A stretch of DNA of 64,000 bases, taken from NCBI RefSeq assembly GCF_018219815.1, contig NZ_JADMKU010000003.1, forward strand, positions 124,001 to 188,000. Reading direction: 5' to 3'. The DNA is from Thalassovita aquimarina. Its GTDB lineage: Bacteria; Pseudomonadota; Alphaproteobacteria; Rhodobacterales; Rhodobacteraceae. Shown here piece by piece: positions 1-9,209 of this stretch. The notes under the pieces were generated by a model that had not been told where the DNA came from, did not search any database, and saw only the letters and a list, made by a program, of their open reading frames with translations. A program made the translations under genes and the position numbers. Within the stretch, counting starts at the first letter, position 1. The number at the start of each line of letters is the position of its first letter.

Positions 1-2
1 GC

Positions 3-947
3 GCCCGCAAGGCGCAGGCACGGATGATTTTCGCCGAGGGCGACGATCCCCGCGTGTTGCGCGCCGCCGTACAGTATCAGCGGGCCGGCCTGGGCAAGGC
101 GCTGGTGGTGGGCCGCGAACCGGATGTGAAACAGAAACTGGAAGCCGCCGGCATGGGCGACGCGGTGCGCGAACTGGAAGTCGTGAACGCCGCCAATACC
201 CGGCATCTCGATACCTACAAGGATTTCCTGTACCGCCGCCTGCAGCGCAGGGGATTCGACCGGCACGACATTCACCGGCTGGCCGCGCGCGACCGGCATG
301 TGTTTTCGTCGCTGATGCTGGCGCATGGCCATGGCGACGGGCTGATCACCGGGGCGACGCGGAAATCGGCGCATGTGCTGAAGCTGATCAACCACGTGTT
401 CGACGCCGATGCCGAACACGGCGCAGTGGGCGTGACCGCGCTGTTGCACAAGGGCCGGATCGTCCTGATTTCGGATACATTGGTGCATGAATGGCCGGAC
501 GAGGAAGACCTCGCCACCATCGCTCAACGGTCGGCGGATGTGGCGCGGCATCTGGGGCTGGAGCCGCGGGTGGCCTTCGTCAGTTTCTCGACCTTCGGAT
601 ACCCGATATCGGAACGGGCCGAGAAGATGCACCTGGCCCCGGGTATGCTGGAAAAACGCGGCGTGGATTTCGAATTCGAAGGCGAAATGACCGTCGACGT
701 GGCGTTGAACCCGAAAGCGGCCGAGGCCTATCCGTTCCAGCGGCTGACCGGCCCGGCCAATATCCTGGTGGTTCCGGCGCGGCATTCGGCGTCGATCTCG
801 GTCAAGCTGATGCAGGAAATGGCGGGGGCGACCGTGGTCGGCCCGATCCTGTCAGGTGTCGATGAACCAATCCAGATCTGTTCGACCAACTCGACCGCGA
901 ACGACATCCTGAACATGGCGCTGCTGGCCGCCTGCAAGATCGGATAA
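3..947 (+). CDS. maeB: NADP-dependent malic enzyme, C-terminal phosphotransacetylase-like domain (5' end outside window)
   Basis: Only the last 314 codons are present; the frame is open to the first base of the window, so the malic (oxidative decarboxylation) domain lies upstream. The visible part is a phosphate acetyl/butyryltransferase-like domain, with GDGLITGAT near residues 112-120, SFSTFGYP and the closing CSTNSTANDILNMA stretch, as in the long hybrid MaeB enzymes of proteobacteria. In those enzymes this domain is generally regulatory (acetyl-CoA sensing) rather than catalytic. The full enzyme converts malate to pyruvate with NADP reduction in the cytoplasm. A stand-alone Pta cannot be excluded from this fragment alone, but the residue pattern fits the malic-enzyme fusion better. 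The next gene begins 15 bases downstream. Confidence 0.85.
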   Translation, partial: ARKAQARMIFAEGDDPRVLRAAVQYQRAGLGKALVVGREPDVKQKLEAAGMGDAVRELEVVNAANTRHLDTYKDFLYRRLQRRGFDRHDIHRLAARDRHVFSSLMLAHGHGDGLITGATRKSAHVLKLINHVFDADAEHGAVGVTALLHKGRIVLISDTLVHEWPDEEDLATIAQRSADVARHLGLEPRVAFVSFSTFGYPISERAEKMHLAPGMLEKRGVDFEFEGEMTVDVALNPKAAEAYPFQRLTGPANILVVPARHSASISVKLMQEMAGATVVGPILSGVDEPIQICSTNSTANDILNMALLAACKIG

Positions 948-962
948 GGAAGGACCGCCCCG

Positions 963-1838
963 ATGACCATCTGGAACCTCGGGTCGATCAATTCCGACCA
1001 TTTCTACGGGGTCGACCATCTGCCGGAACCCGGCGAAACCGTTCTGTCCGAAACGATGGAACGGGGGCTGGGCGGCAAGGGGGCCAACATGTCGGTCGCC
1101 GCCGCCCGCGCCGCCGCCCATGTCAGCCATATCGGCGCGGTGGGACCGGACGGGCAATGGGCGGTCGACCGGCTGACCGAATACGGCGTCGATACGCGGC
1201 CCATCGCGCAGCTCGATACACCGACCGGGCACGCGGTGATCGCGCTGGATGCGGCGGGGGAAAATCACATCATCGTCTTCCCCGGCGCCAATCGTGAAAT
1301 TTCCCGCGATGCGATCGGCCTGGCTCTGTCCGAGGCCGCGCCGGGGGACATCCTGCTGATGCAGAACGAAACAAATGAACAGGCGTATGCAGCCGAAACA
1401 GGATCGAAACTGGGCCTGAAAGTGGCCTATGCCGCCGCGCCCTTTTCGGCGCAGGCGGTTCGGCAAGTTTTGCCTCATCTCGACATTCTGGTGCTCAACC
1501 ACATCGAAATGGCGCAACTGGTCGAGGAAACCGGTCTGCTGCCGGGGCCGAAGCTGGGCGTCGATACGGTGATCGTGACCAAGGGGGCCGCCGGCTGCGT
1601 GTTCTATGACCGGTCGAACGGGTTCGACGCGATAGGCTTCGATGCGATTCCGGTCGATGCGGTCGACACGACCGGGGCGGGGGACACCTTTACCGGCTAT
1701 TTCCTGGCCGGGATCGATCGCGGCATGGCGCCGGAAGAGGCGATCGGGACCGCGATCAAGGCTTCGGCGCTGATGGTGACGCGGCGGGGCACGGCGGATG
1801 TGATCCCGGACCTGAAAGAGGTTCTGGACTGGTCCTGA
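963..1838 (+). CDS. PfkB-family carbohydrate kinase, ribokinase-like
   Basis: A 291-aa PfkB/ribokinase-fold sugar kinase. The first family signature GGKGAN is at residues 37-42 (sugar-binding Gly-Gly). The second, DTTGAGD, is at 235-241, with Asp241 as the expected catalytic base and the Gly-rich anion hole beside it. Length and motif order match ribokinase (D-ribose to ribose 5-phosphate with ATP), but the substrate cannot be fixed from sequence and no ribose transporter or nucleoside hydrolase is adjacent. It starts 15 bases after the malic enzyme stop with a GGAAGGA-like ribosome binding site, so it is probably cotranscribed. The gene ends 21 bases before the convergent msrA stop. Confidence 0.85.
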   Translation: MTIWNLGSINSDHFYGVDHLPEPGETVLSETMERGLGGKGANMSVAAARAAAHVSHIGAVGPDGQWAVDRLTEYGVDTRPIAQLDTPTGHAVIALDAAGENHIIVFPGANREISRDAIGLALSEAAPGDILLMQNETNEQAYAAETGSKLGLKVAYAAAPFSAQAVRQVLPHLDILVLNHIEMAQLVEETGLLPGPKLGVDTVIVTKGAAGCVFYDRSNGFDAIGFDAIPVDAVDTTGAGDTFTGYFLAGIDRGMAPEEAIGTAIKASALMVTRRGTADVIPDLKEVLDWS

Positions 1839-1859
1839 ACGGCATCCCGGCACGGTTTT

Positions 1860-2522
1860 CTAGTGGTTGGCGAACGGCGCTGCGTCGCCCCATAGTTCGC
1901 GCACCCGCTGGTCGCGGCCGCAGGCATCGCGGTAGCGTTTATAGGCTTTCGACTGCTTGATCGGGCCGAAACGGGTCAGCACGCGCTTGTCGCCCTTGTA
2001 GTAATCCTGGTGATAGCCTTCGGCCTCGTAAAACGCTCGGGCCTGCAGGATCGGGGTCACGATTTTGCGGCCCAAGGCGGCCTCGGCGCGTGCCCTGGCC
2101 TGTTCCGCAAGCTGCTTTTCGGCCGGATCAGAGACGAAAATCGCGGTGCGGTAGCTGTCGCCGCGATCGCAGAACTGGCCGCCCGCGTCGGTGGGATCGA
2201 CCGACCGGAAAAACAGGTCCAGCAAGGTTGCGCGCGACACGATGGCGGGATCGAAATGGATCTGCACCGCCTCGTAATGGCCCGACCCGCCGCGGCTGAC
2301 CTGTTTATAGGTCGGGTTTTCGATATGGCCTCCGGTATAGCCCGACACCACGCCTTCGACGCCCTTGACGGATTCGAAATCGGATTCGACGCACCAGAAA
2401 CAACCGCCCGCAACGGTCAGGACCTCGTTCGCCGCGGCGTTGGCGCGGTCGCAATGCACCGCCCAGCCGATCAAAATGGCGAAGGACAGCAATATCGGTT
2501 TCATGTCGGTGAATGTCAGCAT
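1860..2522 (-). CDS. msrA: Peptide-methionine (S)-S-oxide reductase MsrA, exported form
   Basis: A 220-aa protein whose GCFWCVE motif (residues 40-46) carries the nucleophilic Cys41 of the MsrA family. It reduces methionine-S-sulfoxide in oxidised proteins. The N-terminus (hydrophobic run about residues 8-22 followed by ANAAANE) looks like a signal peptide, so the mature enzyme probably works in the periplasm. The chosen start is preceded by a strong AGGAGG site eight bases upstream; a second Met at codon 7 is possible but lacks such a site. The gene is convergent with the sugar-kinase gene and divergent from the sulfotransferase gene. Confidence 0.93.
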   Translation of the reverse strand: MLTFTDMKPILLSFAILIGWAVHCDRANAAANEVLTVAGGCFWCVESDFESVKGVEGVVSGYTGGHIENPTYKQVSRGGSGHYEAVQIHFDPAIVSRATLLDLFFRSVDPTDAGGQFCDRGDSYRTAIFVSDPAEKQLAEQARARAEAALGRKIVTPILQARAFYEAEGYHQDYYKGDKRVLTRFGPIKQSKAYKRYRDACGRDQRVRELWGDAAPFANH

Positions 2523-2682
2523 GGCTTTGGCCTCCTGACCTTATCGTGCATGGACGGTTCGGATCTGACCAGCGGATGCAATCGAATTTCACGCAGGGTT
2601 GAGCACCCGTTACCGCGATTTTTTACGGTCTTCTCAAGCGGCTGGAACGGGTCTAGCCTGATACTAAAAAAGGAGCAGTCCG

Positions 2683-3396
2683 ATGCGTATTGCGATGTGG
2701 TCTGGGCCGCGCAACCTGTCGACGGCGATGATGTATTCCTTTGCAGCCCGGGGCGATTGCGCTGTGGTGGACGAACCGTTCTATGCCGCCTATCTGCGAT
2801 TGACCGGGCTGAACCACCCGATGCGGGCCGAGATCATGGCGTCGCAGCCGCAGGATCCGGCCAAGGTCGCGAAGGCATTGTTAGGCCCTGTTCCGGGCGA
2901 CAAGCCGCATTTTTACCAGAAACACATGACCCAGCACATGATCCCCGGCATTCCGCGCGATTGGATGGCCGAGGTCGCCAACGTGTTCCTGATCCGCCAC
3001 CCGGCGCGGGTGATCGCCAGTTTCGGGGCGAAATGGGACGGGATCGGGCTGGACGATATCGGGTTTGTGCAACAGACCGCGCTATACGATCATGCCCGTG
3101 CTCTGGGCCAGAAACCGGTGGTGATCGACAGCGGCGATATCCGTCGCGATCCCGAAGCGATGCTGACCAGGCTGTGCGCCGCGATCGGGCTGGATTTCAT
3201 CCCGTCGATGCTGCACTGGCCCCGGGGCGGGCATCCCGATGATGGCGTTTGGGCGGCGCATTGGTACGGGGCGGTGCATGGATCGACCGGGTTCGACCCG
3301 GCCGAGGGTGATCTCCCCGTGCTGGAGGGCAAGGCGGCGGAGATACTGGAACAGGCGCTGCCGCATTACGAGCAGTTGGCAGCCCTGAAGCTTTGA
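2683..3396 (+). CDS. Sulfotransferase-family protein
   Basis: A 237-aa soluble protein with a sulfotransferase fold pattern. The N-terminal SGPRNLSTAM loop (residues 6-15) corresponds to the 5'-phosphosulfate (PAPS) binding loop, and the FLIRHPARVIASF segment (about 105-117) corresponds to the 3'-phosphate binding element. Homologues are common in Rhodobacterales as sulfotransferase-family proteins, but the acceptor is unknown. The gene stands alone: divergent from msrA over about 160 bases, and ended by a bidirectional hairpin before the convergent argG. The family call is based on motifs; substrate and physiological role cannot be inferred. Confidence 0.7.
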   Translation: MRIAMWSGPRNLSTAMMYSFAARGDCAVVDEPFYAAYLRLTGLNHPMRAEIMASQPQDPAKVAKALLGPVPGDKPHFYQKHMTQHMIPGIPRDWMAEVANVFLIRHPARVIASFGAKWDGIGLDDIGFVQQTALYDHARALGQKPVVIDSGDIRRDPEAMLTRLCAAIGLDFIPSMLHWPRGGHPDDGVWAAHWYGAVHGSTGFDPAEGDLPVLEGKAAEILEQALPHYEQLAALKL

Positions 3397-3417
3397 ACGC
3401 ATCTGTTTTGACCAAAA

Positions 3418-3449
3418 GAAAACGCCCCCCGTTTCCGAAGGGCGTTTCA
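3418..3449. terminator. Bidirectional rho-independent terminator between sulfotransferase and argG
   Basis: AAACGCCC (3420-3427) pairs with GGGCGTTT (3440-3447) around a 12-base loop. The stem ends are A-rich on the left and T-rich on the right, so it can terminate both convergent genes. Confidence 0.75.
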
Positions 3450-3471
3450 TGTTCTGCGATGGGAAACCGGG

Positions 3472-4698
<1,227 letters not shown>

Positions 4699-4837
4699 GG
4701 GAGCTCCTGATATGTCAATTTTTCAAGCGCGATACCGGGTTTTGCGGCCAAGGGCAAGGCGGCGCGCTTGCGGGCGGGGATTGCGGGGCGAATCGTAATT
4801 CGCTTATGTGTCTCAAAATTGTATTTGAGGGGGTCCG

Positions 4838-5617
4838 ATGAAGGGACTGAAATTGTTTACCCATTCGGTGCGGATGGTGTTTGGAAATTTGAAGGAAGTG
4901 GTTCAGATATTCCTCGTACCAACATTGCTGACTATCGGATGTATAGCAGCTGCTGGCTTGTCTCTTGGCATCAATCCGAAGCTTCTACTCTCGGGAGCAA
5001 AGATAAACATACTAAATCCCGGTGGAGGCCAATTCCTGCTGTTTTTTCTGTTTTTGCTACTCTTCGCGTTCCTTGCCTTGTGGACTGCCGTTGCCTGGCA
5101 CCGGTTCATTTTGCTGGATGAACGTCCAAAAGGCTTCATACCCCCGCTTAAAATCAATCAAATGGTGCGGTATCTGGGTTTGTCCCTGCTGATTACCTTG
5201 ATCCTTATCTTGCCAGCCCTGGTGTTGCTTTCCATTGGAGGATTCGTGGCAGTAGCCTTGTTTCAATCCTTTGGAATTTGGGCTTTCGTAGGCATTAATG
5301 TCCTGTTGAGCACGATCGGGATGACGGCTTTTCTTTGTCTCAGTCCGGTCCTTCCCGAAGCAGAAATCGGCGGAAAGCCTCATATCAACGATGCCATTTT
5401 GGCGACTTCTGGCGCGGTCGGAGCCATTTTTATTTGTGCAGCACTACCGACCCTGTTTTCCCAAGCGTTTTACTACCTTCCGTTGCTCGTCGCGAAAGTT
5501 TCAATCCCGTTTGCCGTGGGGATACAGCATGCTGCTAACCTATTGGTGGGAATGGTGTCGCTTAGTATCATGACCACCATCTACGGCCATTACGTCGAGG
5601 GGCGCGAACTTTCCTGA
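4838..5617 (+). CDS. Unknown polytopic membrane protein (AT-richer island)
   Basis: A 259-aa integral membrane protein with about six hydrophobic segments (around residues 22-45, 65-90, 110-138, 145-165, 185-210 and 225-248) and no recognisable catalytic motif. I do not recognise a family with confidence. The gene is visibly richer in A+T than its neighbours, with many ATA, TTA, AAA and ATT codons, which suggests recent acquisition or relaxed selection. A GAGGGGG ribosome binding site lies just before the ATG. Neighbours are divergent argG (138 bases away) and codirectional ilvA. Without a partner gene its job cannot be inferred. Confidence 0.75.
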   Translation: MKGLKLFTHSVRMVFGNLKEVVQIFLVPTLLTIGCIAAAGLSLGINPKLLLSGAKINILNPGGGQFLLFFLFLLLFAFLALWTAVAWHRFILLDERPKGFIPPLKINQMVRYLGLSLLITLILILPALVLLSIGGFVAVALFQSFGIWAFVGINVLLSTIGMTAFLCLSPVLPEAEIGGKPHINDAILATSGAVGAIFICAALPTLFSQAFYYLPLLVAKVSIPFAVGIQHAANLLVGMVSLSIMTTIYGHYVEGRELS

Positions 5618-5635
5618 CCGGTATACTGTCGTCTT

Positions 5636-5666
5636 CTTTGCCCCGGGGCCTTGCCTTGGGGCAAAG
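5636..5666 (+). promoter_or_regulatory. Hairpin in the ilvA leader
   Basis: CTTTGCCCC (5636-5644) and GGGGCAAAG (5658-5666) form a perfect 9-bp stem 20 bases upstream of the ilvA ATG. There is no T-tract, so it is not a simple terminator; it may affect translation or mark the end of the upstream transcript. The function is an inference. Confidence 0.35.
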
Positions 5667-5686
5667 GATGATCCACTCAGGGTCTC

Positions 5687-6934
5687 ATGAGCGATTTTCT
5701 GAAAAAGGCCCGGGTGGCCGAACAACAGATGCGGGCGCTGTTTCCGGCGACGCCGCTTTTGCGCAACGATCACCTGTCGGCCAAGTACGGCGCCGATATC
5801 TGGCTCAAGCGCGAAGACCTGAGCCCGGTGCGCAGCTACAAGATCCGCGGCGCGCTGAACGCGATGGGCAAGGTGTTGGCCGCCGATCCGTCGCGCGAGG
5901 TTTTCGTTTGCGCCAGCGCCGGCAACCATGCGCAGGGCGTGGCCTATGTCAGCCGCCATTTCGGCGTGAAGGGCGTGATTTTCATGCCTGTCACCACGCC
6001 GCAGCAGAAGATCGACAAGACCCGGATTTTCGGCGGCGACAATGTCGAAATTCGCATGGTCGGGGACTATTTCGACGACACGCTGGCGGCGGCGCAGGAA
6101 TACTGCGCGGCTGAGGGCGGGCATTTCCTGTCGCCCTTCGACGATCTGGACGTGATCGAGGGGCAGGCGAGCGTGGCGGCGGAAATCACCGCGCAGCTGG
6201 GCCGCGATCCCGACATGGTGGTGCTGCCGGTAGGCGGCGGCGGTTTGTCGGCGGGGATCACCCGCTACATGGGCGAGGTGTCGCCCGATACCGCGCTGCG
6301 CTATGTCGAACCGGCGGGCGGGGCCAGTTTGCGCGCGGCCTTGCGCGACAAGCATCCGGTGAAGCTGAACAAGATCGACAGTTTCGTCGACGGCGCGGCG
6401 GTGGCGCAGATCGGCGGCTATCCGTTCGAAATCCTGGCCCATACCGATCCCGATCACGTGCTGGCCGCACCCGAGGACCGGATCTGTACCACGATCCTTG
6501 ATATGCTGAATGTCGAAGGCATCGTTCTGGAACCGGCAGGCGCCCTGTCGGTCGACGCGCTGGCCGATCTGCGCGACGACATCCGGGGCAAAACTGTGGT
6601 CTGCGTCACGTCGGGGGGGAATTTCGATTTCGAACGGCTGCCCGAGGTCAAGGAACGCGCGCAGCGCTTTGCCGGGGTGAAGAAGTATTTCCTGCTGCGG
6701 CTGCCGCAACGCCCCGGAGCATTGAAGGAATTTCTGAACGTGCTGGGCCCGGATGACGATATCACCAGGTTCGAATACCTGAAGAAATCGGCGCGCAATT
6801 TCGGGTCGGTCCTGTTGGGCATCGAAACGTCGCGGCCGGAGAATTTCGAGGTGCTTTATACGCAGCTCGATGAAATCGGGATGACCTTCCAGGACATCAC
6901 GGATGACGAGGTTCTGGCCGAATTCCTGGTCTAG
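5687..6934 (+). CDS. ilvA: Threonine ammonia-lyase (threonine dehydratase)
   Basis: A 415-aa fold-type II PLP enzyme. Lys52 in SYKIRGALNAM is the expected Schiff-base lysine, SAGNHAQG (78-85) contacts substrate, and GGGGLSAG (183-190) binds the PLP phosphate. The C-terminal 80 residues (from about FLLRLPQRPGAL onward) form one ACT-like regulatory domain, so this is the short IlvA form with a single regulatory domain. It deaminates threonine to 2-oxobutanoate, the first step to isoleucine. A hairpin precedes the start. The stop lies 10 bases from the convergent HPt gene. Catabolic TdcB is shorter and lacks the C-terminal domain, so the biosynthetic form is preferred. Confidence 0.93.
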   Translation: MSDFLKKARVAEQQMRALFPATPLLRNDHLSAKYGADIWLKREDLSPVRSYKIRGALNAMGKVLAADPSREVFVCASAGNHAQGVAYVSRHFGVKGVIFMPVTTPQQKIDKTRIFGGDNVEIRMVGDYFDDTLAAAQEYCAAEGGHFLSPFDDLDVIEGQASVAAEITAQLGRDPDMVVLPVGGGGLSAGITRYMGEVSPDTALRYVEPAGGASLRAALRDKHPVKLNKIDSFVDGAAVAQIGGYPFEILAHTDPDHVLAAPEDRICTTILDMLNVEGIVLEPAGALSVDALADLRDDIRGKTVVCVTSGGNFDFERLPEVKERAQRFAGVKKYFLLRLPQRPGALKEFLNVLGPDDDITRFEYLKKSARNFGSVLLGIETSRPENFEVLYTQLDEIGMTFQDITDDEVLAEFLV

Positions 6935-6944
6935 ACGGCAACAT

Positions 6945-7277
6945 CTAGGCCGCGAATTTCTTTGGCAGGTCCTGGGTGAATTCCGCCAGCGAGCGGTCGT
7001 AGCAATCGAGGATCGCGGCGATGTCGATCCGGTCGCTGCGGCCATCCGCGGCCAGGCGTTCCCCGACATAGCATTTTTCCGAAAAGTTGGCGAAGCCGAG
7101 ATTCATGGCGCTGCCCTTGAGAAAGTGAAGGTCGCTTTCCAGGTCGCTTGCATCGGGGCAGTTGCGCAGCTTTTCGATCACGCCGTGCACTTCGTCCAGG
7201 AAGAGTTCGAATACTTCTTCGAAATCTTCCGGGCCGATATCTTCGCGCAATTCGGCAATCCTGTTCCAGTCAATCAT
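6945..7277 (-). CDS. Histidine phosphotransfer (HPt) domain protein
   Basis: A 110-aa single-domain HPt protein. The motif HFLKGSAMNLG (residues 51-61) contains the phosphoacceptor His51 and the Lys and Gly pattern of the four-helix HPt fold. Acidic helices before it and a short C-terminal helix complete the domain. Such proteins shuttle phosphoryl groups between hybrid kinases and receiver domains. It is transcribed divergently from the response regulator-phosphatase gene at 7398, and the pair may form one phosphorelay. No histidine kinase is present nearby. The family assignment is firm; the partnership is inferred from gene position. Confidence 0.85.
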   Translation of the reverse strand: MIDWNRIAELREDIGPEDFEEVFELFLDEVHGVIEKLRNCPDASDLESDLHFLKGSAMNLGFANFSEKCYVGERLAADGRSDRIDIAAILDCYDRSLAEFTQDLPKKFAA

Positions 7278-7397
7278 TTCAACCCCCTTGAAATCTCGAA
7301 CATCATCGGCAGCGGGTCTTAAGAATTTCTGAGTCTGTACGCAGAGAACGGAAAATTAACTTGATTCACAGCTTTTTAAATCGAGAAGTGTAGGATC

Positions 7398-8702
7398 GTG
7401 GTTCAACTATTGGATGCAAAGGATGTAACCTTGTCCGCCTTTTCCCGGGCCAGAGACATACCGGCGACCGATGCAAAGACCTTGCGGGTGCTGGTTGTCG
7501 ATGACAGTCAAATGGAACGGCGGCTTCTGACCTGCTTCCTGCAGGGCTGGGGATACAGCACGTCCGAGGCGGCATCGGCGGAAGAAGCCCTGACGATATG
7601 CAGTACCGATCCGCCCGACCTGATCTTGAGTGACTGGATGATGCCGGGGATGGATGGGCTGGAGTTTTGCAAGGCCTTCCGGGAACTGCCACAGGAAAAC
7701 TACAGTTACTTCATTCTGTTGACCGCGAAGAACGAAAAGGGTGCGGTGGCGCGCGGGCTCGATACCGGGGCGGACGATTTCTTGCTCAAACCGGTGAGTT
7801 CACATGAATTGCGGGCCCGGATTTCGGCCGGAGCCCGGATCCTGAGCATGCAGCGCGAATTGTCGCGAAAGAACCGGTTGATTTCGAAGACGCTGAAGCG
7901 GCTGCGCCAGGCCCATGAAGAAATCGACAAGGACCTGATCCAGGCGCGCAAGATACAAGAATCGCTGTTGCCGGAACTGTCGCGCCGTTTCGGATCGTCG
8001 CGGGTCAGCTTGCTGCTCAGGCCCTGCGGTCATATCGGTGGCGACCTCGTGGGCATGTTTTCGCCCGACGAAACGATCGTCGGGTTCTATTGCATCGACG
8101 TGTCCGGCCACGGGATCACATCGGCGATGATGACCGCGCGGCTGGCCGGCAATCTGTCGAGCACCTATTTCGACCAGAACGTCGCGATGATCAAACGGTT
8201 CGAATCGCTTTACGCGATGCGTCCGCCAGCCGACGCGGTGCGAATACTGAACGAACGCGTGACCTCGGACACCGAGGTGGAGGAATATTTCACCATGCTT
8301 TACGGCGTGGCCGACCTCAGCAACGGCCATGTGCGGATCGTGCAGGCGGGCCATCCGCATCCGTTGCTGCTGCGCGCCGACGGGACGGTGGAATTCCTGG
8401 GTCAGGGCGGCGTGCCGGTGGGGCTGTTGCCCGGGCTTGACTACGAGGATTTCGAAACGGTGATGGAACCGGGCGACCGGCTTTTGTTCTATTCCGACGG
8501 CTTCACCGAATGCCACGTGGATGGCGGTGACATGCTGGGCGAGGAAGGGTTGATCCGGCTAGTGCGCGCCAGCGATGAACAGAAAAAGACCGGTCAGGAT
8601 TTCCTCGATCACCTGTTCGAGCAACTGCAAGGCCTTTTGCAGCCGGGGCAGGATATCGAAGACGATATTTCCGCCACCCTGTTCGAATACAAGGTGACCT
8701 AG
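7398..8702 (+). CDS. Response regulator with PP2C/SpoIIE-type phosphatase output (RsbU/RbaY-like)
   Basis: A 434-aa protein with a receiver domain (about residues 29-150: acidic pair D35/D36, phosphoacceptor Asp79 in LSDWMMPGMDG, Lys131), a coiled-coil linker (about 150-190) and a PP2C/SpoIIE phosphatase domain (about 200-432) with DVSGHGITSAMM and FYSDGFTE metal-binding motifs. Such proteins dephosphorylate anti-anti-sigma factors in partner-switching systems; in Rhodobacter capsulatus RbaY has this architecture. No anti-sigma or anti-anti-sigma gene is adjacent. The GTG at 7398 has a poorly spaced ribosome binding site; an in-frame TTG at 7431 follows AAAGGA with good spacing and may be the real start, costing only 11 residues. 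The 3' end overlaps the convergent NUDIX stop. Confidence 0.88.
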   Translation: MVQLLDAKDVTLSAFSRARDIPATDAKTLRVLVVDDSQMERRLLTCFLQGWGYSTSEAASAEEALTICSTDPPDLILSDWMMPGMDGLEFCKAFRELPQENYSYFILLTAKNEKGAVARGLDTGADDFLLKPVSSHELRARISAGARILSMQRELSRKNRLISKTLKRLRQAHEEIDKDLIQARKIQESLLPELSRRFGSSRVSLLLRPCGHIGGDLVGMFSPDETIVGFYCIDVSGHGITSAMMTARLAGNLSSTYFDQNVAMIKRFESLYAMRPPADAVRILNERVTSDTEVEEYFTMLYGVADLSNGHVRIVQAGHPHPLLLRADGTVEFLGQGGVPVGLLPGLDYEDFETVMEPGDRLLFYSDGFTECHVDGGDMLGEEGLIRLVRASDEQKKTGQDFLDHLFEQLQGLLQPGQDIEDDISATLFEYKVT

Positions 8703-9133
8703 TCCAGTCGCGACAGGAAATGCCGGTCGCCCGGATTGCCAAGCGCATCGACGGCGGCGTCGAAGGGCATCCAGACCGCGCTGTGGCCGGGTTCGCTCGG
8801 CGCCCGCAATTGCCGCACCGGACGGGCGGCGTAGATGGTGCACAGCTTTTCCGCCCAGATGTCGTATTCTGGCATGAAGGTGAAGCGGCGGAACGCGCCC
8901 AGCCGCCGCGGCGCCGCGATCGACCAACCTGTTTCCTCGGACACTTCTCGATGCAGCGCGTGCAGCGGCGATTCGCCCTTGTCGATTCCGCCGCCGGGCA
9001 GCTGGAATTCCGGCCAGGGGTCGGCCTGATGGGTCAGCAACACCTGATTCCCCAGCATGAGAACCGCATAGGCCCCCGGCCGAAGCGTATAGCGCCGCCC
9101 GGTTTCGGGTGGGGTTCCGAAGCGTCTGATCAT
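8699..9133 (-). CDS. NUDIX hydrolase
   Basis: A 144-aa NUDIX-domain protein with a full box (GGGIDKGES, then REVSEETGW, near residues 50-71) that binds Mg2+ for hydrolysis of nucleoside diphosphate-X compounds. I chose the ATG at 9131-9133 because AAGGAAAG lies just upstream on the minus strand; the frame is open farther upstream into hslO, but that extension is not family-like. The substrate is unknown. Its stop overlaps the stop of the phosphatase gene by three bases, and its start faces the hslO promoter, so the intergenic region is shared. Confidence 0.82.
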   Translation of the reverse strand: MIRRFGTPPETGRRYTLRPGAYAVLMLGNQVLLTHQADPWPEFQLPGGGIDKGESPLHALHREVSEETGWSIAAPRRLGAFRRFTFMPEYDIWAEKLCTIYAARPVRQLRAPSEPGHSAVWMPFDAAVDALGNPGDRHFLSRLD

Positions 9134-9142
9134 CGGGCTTTC

Positions 9143-9173
9143 CTTGGAGTGTTGCTTGCCGCGCCTATATTGA
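9143..9173 (+). promoter_or_regulatory. RpoH (sigma-32)-type promoter of the hslO operon
   Basis: CTTG (9143-9146), a 17-base spacer and CCTATATTGA (9164-9173). This matches nine of the ten -10 positions of the alphaproteobacterial heat-shock consensus CTTG-N17/18-CYTATNTNNG. It ends 36 bases before the hslO start codon. Consensus match seen; heat induction inferred. Confidence 0.65.
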
Positions 9174-9209
9174 GGATGTATGCCAACGCCAAGCGCATAA
9201 GGGAACCCC

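Noticed and set aside
2539-2566. RpoE-like promoter (AGATCC-N17-TAAGG) for msrA
   Set aside because: The predicted transcript start would fall inside the msrA ribosome binding site, so the match is probably chance.
7278-7397. CtrA binding sites (TTAA repeats) between the HPt and phosphatase genes
   Set aside because: TTAA occurs several times but never with the seven-base spacing of a CtrA box.
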